DNA of 64,000 bases. Source: Hirsutella rhossiliensis. Taxonomy: Eukaryota > Ascomycota > Sordariomycetes > Hypocreales > Ophiocordycipitaceae. The stretch lies in contig NW_025408668.1 of NCBI RefSeq assembly GCF_020360975.1, positions 558,001 through 622,000 of the forward strand, in the 5' to 3' direction. This document shows, piece after piece, positions 21,737 through 32,583 of this stretch; within the stretch, counting starts at the first letter, position 1; each line of letters starts with the position of its first letter. The notes under the pieces are model-generated. The model ran no database searches. It was not told the origin of the DNA and saw only the letters and a program-made list of their open reading frames with translations. Both the position numbers and the translations under genes were made by a program.

Positions 21737-24166
21737 CTAGCGCGGCCGCCTTGACTCTTCAGCATCACCGTCCAGCCAGCGCAACGCCTCCTCAACGGTC
21801 CTCTCGCTCAGTACCTCGAGCCTGGCCTGTGCGGCAGTCATCTCCTCGGGGACCCGGTTGCCCACCAAGTCTCTGTCCCGCACCTTGGACACGAGCATGA
21901 TGCCGTCTAGAGTTCGGCAGCGCGATAGCTGCACGTACAGGCCGTACGGGTCGCACTGCGAGGCACCACCGTTCCATCCATCTTCGTCGTCCGTGTCCCT
22001 CGCAGCTCGAGGGCCGCGCTCCAGCGTTTTGCCCTGCACCTTGTAGTCCGTGCACGCGAACGCTGCTGCGCACGGCAAACCCTTTCGGCTGACGTCGTTG
22101 CGTTGCCACGGCCTTTTTCGCTGGCACTGTATCTTAACGGTCATGGGTGTCAACAAGATCGTGCCCGGCGGCATCCCGACGAAGTGGAGATATCTCGTCG
22201 TCTCCGATTCGAGAATGATCCCCGCCGGCGGCCGAAGTGGATCGTCATATCGGCCGAGATCCGATGCCCCGGGTACGCCTTGTCGACAATGACCTCCACC
22301 GCCGAGTAGCTCGCGCCGTTCACTAGCTTCAGCCCCTGGTGGGTGTTGTGGTTCACGACGATGGGCATCCCGGCCACGAACATGAAGACGGCCGGCACCG
22401 GGATCGCGCTATCGTCGCCCTGGTTGAGTATCATGATCGCCTCTTCCTCCGTCGGCAGCTCCTCCTTCCACTTGTGCTCGGAGATGAAAATGCGCATCGT
22501 CGACCGCTGCTGGACCCGGAACGCCAGGCTCGCCTCCATGTTCAGGTTCCACCGATTCCTATTGAGCGGCGTCACCACGGTGATGCCCGTCTCCCAGGGA
22601 TCCGCCTTCCCTCCCGGTAGCACCTTGAGTTGAGGAGGTTTAGATCCGTCCGATCCTGCACGCCTAGACGGATCCGCTTCAGCAGCCTCTGCAGCTCCGG
22701 GTCGCCGGCGGCGCGCATTTGCTCGTCCAGCATGACGACCGTCGTGAACCTCTTCCACAGTGCGTGCGCTTTGTCGTGCTGGTGACGCTGCTCGGCCTTG
22801 AACGAGTTGTCTACGTCCCACGAGATGGCCGCGCTAGGCAGGACGATCGACCTCTCTTGGACCGGCCGGAACTGCTGAAAATCTCCGCAGAAGAGGACGA
22901 TGGGGATCCCCCCGAAATCTTGCCGCGATCCGCGAAGCCGGCGAAGCCGCTCGTTCACGGCGTGCAGCGTCCGCGCCCCGAGCATGCTCACCTCGTCGAT
23001 GACGAGCACATCCTTCTCCTGCCAATCCATTCGAGACTGGCCGTGGATGAACCGCTCCGCCTGTTTCGGCAGCCGCACCCGTCAAGGTCTTTGACCATGT
23101 TCGCGCCCCCCGCCCCTTGGTCTTTAGTGAACCCGCAGGCGGAGTGGATCGTGATGCCGTTGATCCGCGCCGCCGCAGTCCCCGACGTCGCCGTGATCAG
23201 CAGACGATTCGAAAGGCTCTTTTTACTGAACAGCTCGACGAGTGCCTCGATGATTCGCGACTTGCCGGTACCGCCCTCGCCACCGACGAACTGGCGCAGC
23301 TGGCAGGCATCGCCCCCGTCGGTCTGCTGCATCAAATCGAGCTGGCGGCATATTATCAGAAAAGCGATGGACTGCCTCTTGTTCAGCGTCAGCCGTGTTG
23401 CCAACACCTTGCCCGCCGCGAGGAAGGAGGTTGATGGGCCAAACTGAACGTCCATTCCCGCCCCTGCGTCGATAGCGGTCTCGTCGGAGTCGGCCATCGT
23501 CATTTCGACCTCGTCCTCCCCGAAACCGGTCATCACCCTTCGCAACGCTGCGCGGCGATCGCTTTCCCAGGCGGCGGGCGTGCTTTGTATCCCTTGGATC
23601 ATCCTCTCCCTCTCCTTCGAGGCACTTACCTGCTGCGACTTGATAGCCTTGACCTGATCCTGCGGCGGTAGTGCGGCCCCGGAAAATACCCGCCCTGGCA
23701 TGCTTAACCGCCTCTTCCTCGTTCGATCAGCGCCGTGGCCTCGAGCTCGGCCGTCGAGCGCAGCGCCGATTGCTGAAACCGACAGAGCTGCTGTATCATT
23801 GCCATGAGCTCCGGCGACTTGGCCGTCACCTGATTCGCTCCCACTGCACCTCGGACGACGTCGATGAGCCGCGTTGCGTCTCCGATGCTGTTGGGCTGAT
23901 ATGTCGCTGCAGACTCCGCGCCCGCCTCGCCTGCTCCACCCTCCTCGACGTGTGCGACCGTCGGGTCGCCATCGCCGGACGAGGCTGCCCATTGCTTGGC
24001 GTCGCGTTTTGCGTCTTCGGCGGATCGTCGAAGCAGCTGCACGTTGTCGACGAGACATGATATTCTCGGGGCATAGCGTCTCGAGCCCGCGCCCAGATGC
24101 TGTTGATCTCACCTGTTCCTTCGCCCAGGAAGGACTCCACGGCACGAACAGCGCAAGATGCTGCAC
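21737..24166 (-). pseudogene. Helitron-2 PIF1-type helicase domain
   Basis: 22988-24166 contains NKRQSIAFLIICRQL, Walker A (GGEGGTGKSRII) and ATSGTAAARINGITIHSACG. 22572-23078 contains Walker B (VLVIDEVSMLG), the FCGDFQQFRPV motif and LDEQMRAAGDPELQ. 22150-22821 and 21737-22174 supply the C-terminal motifs (FVAGMPIVVNHN, FACTDYKVQGKTLE, LYVQLSRCRTLDGI). Three frame changes break it. All helicase motifs are retained. Confidence 0.85.
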
Positions 24167-24229
24167 GGCTGCCCTTCAGGGGTGGGTTAGCCTCTCCGAT
24201 AATGCCCGCTGACAGAGCAGTTGCCATAC

Positions 24230-24956
24230 ACACCTCCGGTAGCACGACTCGTCATCGTAGGTGAAGTCCTTGCTCAGGTAGCCGTCGAGGCAGACGGTAG
24301 CGTGCTTGCCCGGCCGCCTGAGCACCTGAACCCAGCGTCGTCTCGCGCCCATCCATCCTCGAAAGACATCTCCCCAAGCCGCCCAGCTCTCGTCGTTGCC
24401 GATGCGTTTCAGTCTGACGATCGATATGTAGTCATACAGGCATAGGCCTTTCAGCAGCTCTCCCGGTGCTGGTACGCCTCGACGTGGGAGATTCTCAGGC
24501 CTTCTTCTTCGACGACGACCGACTCATCCAAGGTGTCATCCGTAGCCGCAGCGCCACTGGCTTCTCGGAGATGCCGCCATCGCCGAAAGACTTCCCAGTA
24601 CAGCAGAGAACAGTTCAGGTACGCCCACGCGCTGCTGTCGGTGAACTCGGCCGGATATCCGAGAAGGTGAGCGACGACCTCGACCTGTGATAGCGGACGC
24701 TCCGTGAACACGCGGTTCGCCACTCTCATCAGGAACTGTCGCGTCCTGTTCCCTTGACAGGGTCATCGGTGGCAGCGTCTCCGCCACCGTCCCGCCCTCC
24801 GTTGGCCGTGCCATCACCTGTTGAGGCGGCCAGGAGCTCGGCCGCGTCCTCTATAAACGCGGCCGAGAACTGCGCGGCGTTGTCCAGCAGGGAACCAATA
24901 CCGCCCGTCACAGATCGCTCCGCTTGCACGGCGCAAAAACTTTCCTGGTCCAGATC
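24230..24956 (-). pseudogene. Helitron-2 linker between Rep and helicase
   Basis: 24729-24929 gives QAERSVTGGIGSLLDNAAQF, then a low-complexity, Gly/Asp-rich stretch, then in the next frame (24451-24729) RVANRVFTERPLSQVEVVAH and LLGYPAEFTDS, and LYDYISIVRLKRIG down to about 24240. These segments are typical of the part after Rep in this Helitron type. The distance from HVH (25163) to FLMRVANR (about 24740) is only some 430 nt, including an intron, which is too short for a complete Rep. Confidence 0.65.
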
Positions 24957-26468
24957 CTGCCTTGCACGTCAACCCGGCCCCACTTGGCCATCAGAAGAGT
25001 ACTTCAGGCTCCCGGTGGCACATCTTAGGTAGGCATTCTTACCTCTGAGAAGACGCTATCGATGTATCGGACGATTCGCTCGCGATACGCCGCCTGATCC
25101 TCCCCGTGGATGTCGGCAAGCATCGAGCTGAGATGCGCGTTCCCGTGCAGCCAGAGCAAGCCGTGAACATGAAGCGCCCTCGTTCGTTCGTCTCCACGGC
25201 GCCATAGTACTTGCCGATGCGCCCGAATACCGACTCTTCACCGACCTTCACGTAATGATCGAAGAACAGCTTCATCTCGCGGTGGAAGAACACGGCCGAG
25301 CTCATGGGATCCGATATCGCCAGCCGTGCCCGCTTATACGCATCCCCAAGGCCTTCTAAGAACTCCTCGGCCGCGTCGGGATCGCGTGTGCGGTATGCCG
25401 CCAGTCGCAGCTTCACCGGGTTCGTAATGTCGTTCGGGTTGATGGTGAACCAGATGGCCGGCACGCCATATCCGACGATGAGCGACTGGATTTTCCGCCG
25501 CATATTGAGACGGACCTCTCGACATGGGCTGCCGGTGGCCGTAAAGCGAGAGGCTCCTGAGAAGCTCCTTCACGTCACCATCGGTCGTCTTACCCGAGCT
25601 CTCCAACTCGACCCTCGCCGCCGCTAGCCTTTCTGTGGTCATCGAACGCACGATGCGCTCTACCTTGCGGAAGTTCTTCCTCCCCACACTCAACATGCTG
25701 ACCCGGCGGTTCCTCGACCGCACCCCCATGTTGAAGACGAGAAATGCGAAGATGTGGTGCAGTGCAAATCGACCACCATGGCGCCGGAGCACGATCTCGG
25801 CCCACGCCTGAAGGTTCAAGCTTCGAGACGATACAGGGTCTCCGCGGCCGCCTCTGCCTCGACAGCCCTGCCTCGCAAGTTGGCCGTGACCTTCCCGCGT
25901 CGACCATGGTCTCTTCAACCAGCCTTGGTCCCCAACGCCAAATGGGAACAGGGTCGGGAACGTCCTGGCAAAGAAGGACGCCTCAAAGGAATCGGTAAAC
26001 TCACCCCCCCGCGAAACCCGGATGTATGGCTCACAACCACCGTCGCCACGCCCCCGAACCCCCCCGGCTAGGGACCCGACCCACGCTCTCGGGCCCGCAC
26101 GGCCGTCGTCGGCACCTTCACCAACAGCGTCACAGGCAAACTGCAGCTTCTCCACGTCCGCGACGTCTGGCGGTCCGTCGAGCGCGAACATGCCAGAAGA
26201 CGTCACCTCGTTGATCGCTGGAACGTTCTGGTCGGGGCAGGCGTCACTTCCATCGCGAACCGCGCCTTCTCCGTTGGGCCCGTGACCTTCACCCTGGCCG
26301 CCGGCTTCTTGTCCTTGGTTGAGCAGGGCGAAGAGCTCCTCGATCTCCACCGGCCCCTCCTCGTCCATGGCGCGTTCCGTGGGCGGCACAACGTGCGCCG
26401 TCCGCGCTTTCTCCCACCCAGACGGCTCGTTCCGCTCCATACGATCGCACACCGACGACGGTACCCCG
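24957..26468 (-). pseudogene. Helitron-2 helicase-like N domain and partial HUH Rep
   Basis: 25334-26468 encodes the Helitron_like_N domain (TFPTLFPFGVGDQGW, LQAWAEIVLRRHGGRFALHH, FLVFNMGVRSRNRRVSM). 25039-25503 continues (RRKIQSLIVGYGVPAIWFTI, NPNDITNPV, FHREMKLFFDHYVK). A frame change near 25190 leads to RALHVHGLLWLHGNAHL, with HVH at 25163-25171 as the HUH motif, and VRYIDSVFSE. An 86-nt GT-AG intron (24957-25042, GTAAGA...GCAG, phase 0) then joins DLDQESFCAVQAERS. The paired-tyrosine segment expected further on is not found. Confidence 0.75.
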
Positions 26469-26661
26469 TGTGACGGTCACGGACTGAGCCAGAAGGCTGT
26501 GGACTCTATTACGAAGATTCTGCTCTGAAGAAGAGAAAGGAGAACAGAACAATACAACTGGGTGTCCTCTCCCTAAATATGCCTTCCGTACGTGTGGGCC
26601 GTTGGCTCAGCAACATGTGGGTCATGTATGCAAAGGGGTGTGACGGTGCTAGGCCGTCACA
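26469..26661 (-). repeat. Gypsy 3' LTR (element orientation)
   Basis: Starts TGTGACGG and ends CCGTCACA, an 8-bp perfect terminal inverted repeat with TG/CA ends. It matches 32390-32583 over its whole length except for a run of four instead of five G near 26636. Flanked on the left by CCCCG. Confidence 0.95.
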
Positions 26662-26703
26662 CTACCCCTAAAGCCGTCGAACACCAACGGTGGAGATGGC
26701 TCC

Positions 26704-29700
26704 TCACGAGTGTCGTCGCAGTCGCCGTCGCTCATGCCCACGGCCGACAGCCTTGTTGTCATCGTTGTGACTCTCTGCCCACCTGTCTTCCGCAGCGGCT
26801 AGCAGCCATTCTGCCAATCGTACAGGCGGTCCAGGTGCCTCGGGATATTCGTCGTGGAACCGCCTGAGAGCTGCGGCACCATTCTTGAACCCTTCAGCGT
26901 CGTAGTATAGCTCGTCAGGGTCCTGTCCTGCCCACTCGGCTCGGTACTGTAATTTCCCCCTTGAGATCCTTGACGACAATATTTTCGCCACCTCGTACTC
27001 TGGCTCGCCGTTAATCATCTCGGCCGGCGGAGCTTCCACCTGCTGTCCCGGCAGCGGGTCTCGCGCAGCCCTTCTCAACCGGTCGGCATGCAGCACCTTT
27101 GCCACCCTCATGCCTTTGGGTAGGTCCAGCTCGAATGAGTGACCCCTTTTTGCCACGATTCTGAACGGACCCGCGTTCTTAGAATCTAGCCGCGTTGTTG
27201 GCCTGTCAGTTGACCAGCCCCTTTTCGAAACAAACACCCAGTCACCGACATCAAAATCGGGCACTCTTCTCTTCAAATTGGCTGATCGTTCCTGGCGCCT
27301 TTGAGCCGCTTCCACGTTCCTTTTTGCCAGCGAACAAACTTTCTTGGCTCGATTCACAAAGTCCTTGGCTGCCTTTTGGGCGTCGGTCCAATCCCGACCT
27401 GCTTGTCGGTCGCTATATGAACGAAAGCCGCGTGGGGTGCTCGCCCTTGGGAGGCCTCGATCGGAGTCATGCCTGTTGAGTCGTGCGGCGTGGAGTTATG
27501 CGCGAAGTCTAACGCCGCCAGATGCTCACTCCAATCGTCTTGAAAATACGACACGTAAAACGTCAAGCGTTGGTCAAGATACTGGTTGGTAATCTCCACG
27601 CCTCCTTGAGTCTGCGCATGGTAGGCACTGCCGAATTTGTGCTCTGTTCCCGTCATCTCGTTGACCTTGGCCATGAATTTCGAAATGAACTGTGGTCCGT
27701 TGTCCGAGAGCCAAATCTTCGGTAGACCGAGGTGACCAAACACGCGGCGGTAATATCGCTTGGCCAGTCTTTCGGCGGTGTCTGTCTTTTCCCGGAATCG
27801 TGAGAATCAGCTTGCTCAGCTTGCAGATGAACGTCCAAACGTAGTCGAATCCATTTCGATCATTCGGCATGTCCTTTCCGTCCACCAGCACGGTATGCCA
27901 AGGTTCCTCTGGGACGGGCAACGAATGGAGCAATCCAGGTGACTTATCTTTCCACACCTTGTTCCTACGGCATGCCTGGCAATTGCGTGCGTAGCGCGCG
28001 AGATCCTCATCCATACGTGGCCAGTAATAGAACGGCCGCAGCATCGCCTTCATCTTGTTCTTCCCGGATGACCCCTTGATTTGGGTTCGTGGACTTCCGG
28101 ATTAAGGCAGTTCGCAGTGCGAGCCCTTCTGACGAGTACTCCGGCACCCAGATACGATCTCCCTTCCGCCGGTCCTCCTTGGGAATCTGTTTCTCATTTT
28201 CCCGGACAATCAGCTCCACAAGGAACACTCCGGCTGGTGCCTCCCCAGGTACTGCTGGGCCGCGGTCCTCAGAATTTGCCGCGATGTCTAGGGGAGCAGC
28301 TTCGACATGTGTCTCCTCGAGAACTTCTGCGGGTACCCGATCGTTCGGGACCAGTTCCATGGTGCGGGAATCCAGGTCTCTGGCTCTGACGGTCTCGAAG
28401 TTCTCGCTTTTCCGGGACAGGGCATCTGCAATTATGTTCTCCTTCCGGGTCGGTATGTCATCTTGTAGTCAAATTCCGACAGAATCTGTGCCCAACGGGC
28501 TTGTCGAGATGATAAAACCCGCTTTGTCGCAAAGTACTTGAGAGCTTCATGGTCCGTTACTACTTCAAAGGGCCCCAACCAGCTCTGGCCTCCACTCTTC
28601 TAGGGCGCGGATGATGGCGAGGAATTCTCGGTCTTGGATAGGCCATACCGTCTCTGTTGACGACAAGGTCTTGGAGAAGTAGGCCACCGGCTTCCATGAG
28701 TTGTCGTTCTGTTGTTGTAAAGCGGTGGCGCCTACCGAATGCTTTGACGCATCAGTCTCTATCCGAGTCAGGGCGCCTATCTTCCAGAAGCCCATTCCGG
28801 GAGCTCGGACCAGGGCTTCCTTGAGTGCTTCAAAGCCGCTTCCTCTTGCTTGCCGATCTTGAAGATTGCCCCTTTTTAGGAGCTCGTTGAGCGGGTGCGC
28901 CAGCTCGCTTACTTCTTTCGAAGCGTCGGACAAAGTTAACCAATCCGAGGAAAGATCGGATGGCTTTCGTAGATTTTAGGTCCGACAGCCTCCACTCAAG
29001 GATGGCCTGTTTCTTCTTAGGGTCAAGGGCGATACCTTCCCCGCCTTAATCACCAGCCCGAGGTAATCCACCTCGGTGACGCAAAGGAGCTCTTCTTGAT
29101 GTCGCCCTGTAGGCCTGCCGCTGCCAGTCGTCGAATGACTTCCTCGGTCTGGCGCACGTTTTCCTCGGCCGACTCTGAATAGATCAGGATGTCGTCGGCG
29201 TACGAACTGCAGTAGATGTCCAGGATATCCCTCAGGCAGTCGTTGATAAAGCATTGAAAGATTGCTGGGCCGTTCGTCAGCCCAAAGGGCATCACCTTCC
29301 AACGGAAAGTTCCCAGCCGGCACCGAAATGCCGTCAGATCCATACTTTCGAGGGCCATTCGCAACCTATGGAAGGCTTGACGGATGTCGATTTTTGTAAA
29401 AAACTTGGCGCTTGCTAGTTTTACCAGGGTATCTTCTAACAGAGGCATGGGGTACTTCATCTTTGCACTGGCGTCGTTGAGGTCCCGGTAGTCGATCACG
29501 AATCTCCAATCCATGCCCATGTCACCCTTGGGCACAAAGAAGGCTGGTGAGGCAAATCCAGGCCAGCAGCTCTCGATGAAACCCTTGTCCAGGTAATCTT
29601 GAATCGTCTTTCGGAGTAGTTCGTCTAGATGATGTGGGTTGCGGTAGACACCTCTCGAACGCTCTGGCAATGGCTTGGTCAGGTAGATCTTCATGTCCCT

Positions 29701-31036
29701 CCCTGGGCCGCGGAGAGGAGGCAACTGGTTAGACTCCTTCTTCGAGAAAAATCCAGCCAGATGGCCCAGCGGGGTCGGGAGTTTCTCTTTGATCAGGCGG
29801 ACCGTCTCGTCATCCTCACCCCGTGGAAGTGGGATAACTGGGCGGGTGTCCTTCGGTGGTACCTTAGGCATCTCTGGCGTTTGCGGGTTCACGTGAGCCA
29901 CCGTAACACTTCTTCGAGCCAATTCTCCGAGGCGCGATGCACTCTGAATTCCTTAAGGCGGGCTGTCAGCAGCCCTGAAGTTCCCGGTCCTGTTGCGGGT
30001 TTAGAAAGCTGGCAACCACCCCGTCGGCCTGCAGAGTCGTGGTCGTGGGGTGGTCCATCCTGTGGCAATTGACTCTGGTCGACTTGGGTCCCCTTTGCTC
30101 CCGGAGACGCTAGTTCATGAATTCTTGGGGCTTGCGCTTGTGCCGAACACGTTGGCGGCCCGCCGGCATTGCTCTCCTGGCCGGCCAGACGCTGGTCGGT
30201 AGCAAGGCGACCACAGTCACGGATGACGTCCTCTTGGTCGTCCGTTTTCCCCTTCCTTGGATAGGCTCCGTACCGGAAACAGCGCGGATTTGCTGCGGAT
30301 TATCGGCGTCGACTCGCGTGGTTGGAATCGTCGGGTTTCGCCAGGACGGCTTCCCAGACTGTCTCGTCTTCGGCCCGATAATCTCGTCGCGCCTTCCCGT
30401 CCTGATGACCAGAGAAGTTTCCTGAGTCCAGGCGCAACGGCGACCCTGTGTTGTTCAAACCATTTCCTGCCAATGATGATGTCGTAGTCCATCCGGACGA
30501 CCAAGAATGGTAAGTTCTTTAGAGTCGTCCATCAATCTCGAAGTCCATAAAAACCTCCTTGATCGGGTGTTTGTGCTTGACTCCGCGTAATCCTTTAGGT
30601 GAATTGGCTGATCAAGCCTCTTCCTCTGGGCCCCAAGTTGTGAGGCCGCTCTTCTCGCTAACCTATGGTTAATGGCGAGATACATACTCGCTCCGGTGTC
30701 TGCAAGGGCACGAATGAGAATAGACATGTTGTTCAATTTAAGGCGAGATGAGATTGTCAGCTGTTTGCCCCCTATGAGTCTGTCCAAATCCGCCGCTCCA
30801 ATCACAGACACCAAGTCGGCCAGGAACGAGACTTTGTCCTGGCCTACTCGTTTTCCGACTCCGAACTGCTCGAGTCTGGGTCGCAAACCTTGCCCTTGCC
30901 CGTGGCGGTGTTGGTTGTCGCTGCGCTGACTGGGGCCGCCTGCTCTCCACGGTCTTCGTGGTTGCCTTTCCGGGTGTTGTTGTTGCGGGTGCGACAGAAT
31001 GGGGCGATATGCCCAGATTCTCCGCACCGGTAGCAC
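26704..31036 (-). pseudogene. pol: Gypsy pol: PR-RT-RNase H-IN-chromodomain, frame-broken
   Basis: Protease: ILIRALADTGASMYLAIN (30455-31036), with DYDIIIGRKW in 30217-30504. Reverse transcriptase: WRFVIDYRDLNDAS, MPFGLTNGPAIFQ and YADDILIYS (29050-29922). RNase H: TRIETDASKHSVGATALQQ and IQDREFLAIIRALEEW (28565-28933). Integrase: CQAC zinc half-site and VLVDGKDMP (27574-28053), SDNGPQF and GGVEITNQYL (27354-27743). The last segment (26704-27357) has YEVAKILSSRISRGKLQYRA and EWAGQDPDELYYDAEGF, a chromodomain. Frame changes occur near 29090, 28560, 27740 and 27355. Given almost identical LTRs, such heavy decay of a young element is odd and may reflect assembly errors. Confidence 0.9.
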
Positions 31037-32325
31037 AGGTTATTGATGCGGCGACGTTCCTCTCTTCCTCGGAGATACGGTTCCTCCAGCTTCCCGGCTA
31101 GCCCTTCGTTGCCAGTTTGTTCCCGGTGGCGACCACGGGCATTGTTACGGTTGCCGCCATTGTTCCGAACCCCTCGGGCACCACTACTACTAGAGTGGTT
31201 GCGCTTCTTTTGCGCTTCGGAAAAGTTGTGGCGGGCCACGAACACCTGGTGCTGTGCTGACTCACAGAAGTCCTCGTAGCGCACTTTCGTATCGTAGACC
31301 CTCTCGACCACCGCTTGGTTGACCGGAGCAGGAAGAGAGTCCCACAGGGTCTGTTTCTGCATTGAAGGTTGGTACCCCGCCGCCTCGTACATGGAGTTGA
31401 ATTCCCCCAAGAAAATATTGAAGTCCTTCTTCCAATCGTATTTGCAGACACGCAGCTGGGCGCGGGCGTCGGCGCCTTTGTTTGGGTTTGTGTGCGCTGT
31501 CTGGAGGACCTGGATTAGTTCGGCCAATGTTGTGAAAGGCCGAGTCAGCGAGTGGTGGCGTCCTTCTACGGTCTTATACGCGGTGCCCTCGAGACGCGTA
31601 ATCACGAAGTTGATCCGCGTCTTCTCAGAGGCGAAAGTATCGTTGTCCTCCTCGAACTTGCCCTCTACTTGCTTAATCCAGCTTTCAAACGAGGAGTCCT
31701 TCGCCGGAGAACATGGTGGGTTTCTCTCCCGACGTTTCCGTCCCTCTCTATAGTTTGGGTTGGTGCCATCCATCGACTCATATCTCCGGAAGGCTAAAAG
31801 GGCCGCATATCCTGACGGCCGGAATTCTTCGCGGTCGTCAAAGGCTGTTCCTTCCCGTTGGCCTGGTGTGCTGACTTCATCTTCACCATATTGGCTGTCT
31901 CTTGGCTCGGTCACTCGTACTTGGGCGACCAAACGGGCCACTTCTCGGCTGATGTGGTCGGTTAATTGCTGTCTCTGCTCGGGAGACAATTCGGTGAACA
32001 AGCCGCTGCTGCCCTCCTGATTGGTTCTGTCAGCCATTTTAGGTCCCTGTCCTTCCTGGATGGTTATGTGCGATTCGATGGTCCCTGAACTGTTTCTTTG
32101 GTCTTGATCTCGGTCTTGATCTTGGTCTTGGTCTTGGTCTTGGTCTTGGTCTTGGTATTGATCTTGATCTTGGTCTTGGTCTTGGTCTTGGTCTTGGTCT
32201 TGGTCTTGGTCTTGGTCTTGGTCTTGGTCTTGATCTTCGATGCTTGGTAAGACGGGTCGTGGGAGCTGCGATCTATGGAGGGCCGTGTCCTGTTCAAGTG
32301 GGCCGGCCGAGCGCAGTCTTGGCAT
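30844..32325 (-). CDS. gag: Gypsy Gag with (Asp-Gln)n tract and zinc knuckle
   Basis: An ATG at 32325 (MPRLRSAGPLEQ) opens 493 codons. Residues 30-76 are almost wholly Asp-Gln dipeptides, from a hexanucleotide repeat. Then come a capsid-like domain (about 180-370; FESWIKQVEGKFEEDNDTF, QLRVCKYDWKKDFNIFLGEF) and a CCHC zinc knuckle (CYRCGESGHIAPFC, about residues 431-444). The C terminus is acidic and Ser-rich and overlaps the protease frame by about 190 bp, consistent with -1 or +1 frameshift expression of pol, unless the shift is an error. It forms virus-like particles that package the element RNA. Confidence 0.85.
   Translation of the reverse strand: MPRLRSAGPLEQDTALHRSQLPRPVLPSIEDQDQDQDQDQDQDQDQDQDQDQDQDQYQDQDQDQDQDQDQDRDQDQRNSSGTIESHITIQEGQGPKMADRTNQEGSSGLFTELSPEQRQQLTDHISREVARLVAQVRVTEPRDSQYGEDEVSTPGQREGTAFDDREEFRPSGYAALLAFRRYESMDGTNPNYREGRKRRERNPPCSPAKDSSFESWIKQVEGKFEEDNDTFASEKTRINFVITRLEGTAYKTVEGRHHSLTRPFTTLAELIQVLQTAHTNPNKGADARAQLRVCKYDWKKDFNIFLGEFNSMYEAAGYQPSMQKQTLWDSLPAPVNQAVVERVYDTKVRYEDFCESAQHQVFVARHNFSEAQKKRNHSSSSGARGVRNNGGNRNNARGRHREQTGNEGLAGKLEEPYLRGREERRRINNLCYRCGESGHIAPFCRTRNNNTRKGNHEDRGEQAAPVSAATTNTATGKGKVCDPDSSSSESENE
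32100..32236. repeat. (GGTCTT)n hexanucleotide tract
   Basis: About 22 copies of GGTCTT with GATCTT variants, all preserving the Gag frame and coding for Asp-Gln on the minus strand. Confidence 0.95.
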
Positions 32326-32389
32326 GGGGTAAAGTCGTGGCGTTCTTATGAATCGCTCGGCAGCGATGGCGTGGTAGAGAGCAGAATAG

Positions 32390-32583
32390 TGTGACGGTCA
32401 CGGACTGAGCCAGAAGGCTGTGGACTCTATTACGAAGATTCTGCTCTGAAGAAGAGAAAGGAGAACAGAACAATACAACTGGGTGTCCTCTCCCTAAATA
32501 TGCCTTCCGTACGTGTGGGCCGTTGGCTCAGCAACATGTGGGTCATGTATGCAAAGGGGGTGTGACGGTGCTAGGCCGTCACA
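32390..32583 (-). repeat. Gypsy 5' LTR (element orientation)
   Basis: Second LTR, 194 bp, same ends as 26469-26661. It should contain the promoter for the element's leftward transcript. The bases just inside (32389 downward, minus strand CTATTCTGCTCTC) do not match a tRNA 3' end that I recognise; self-priming, known in Tf1-like elements, is possible. Confidence 0.95.

Larger units (their letters stand above)
26469..32583 (-). mobile_element. Ty3/gypsy chromovirus, complete with LTRs and TSD
   Basis: A 6.1-kb element with 193/194-bp LTRs lies in minus orientation between CCCCG target duplications (26464-26468 and 32584-32588). It carries Gag with zinc knuckle, aspartic protease, reverse transcriptase, RNase H, integrase and an integrase chromodomain, in the order diagnostic for Ty3/gypsy chromoviruses. 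The LTRs differ by one G only, so insertion was recent. Gag is open; pol is broken by one-base shifts. The chromodomain suggests targeting to modified chromatin, as in related fungal elements. Confidence 0.95.

Noticed and set aside
22719..23447. 242-codon plus-strand frame across the Helitron-2 helicase
   Set aside because: Antisense shadow of a conserved helicase sequence; Arg/Pro-rich composition typical of antisense translation.
32390..32583. tRNA-primed initiation for the gypsy element
   Set aside because: The bases inside the 5' LTR do not resemble the complement of a tRNA 3' end known to me; left open.
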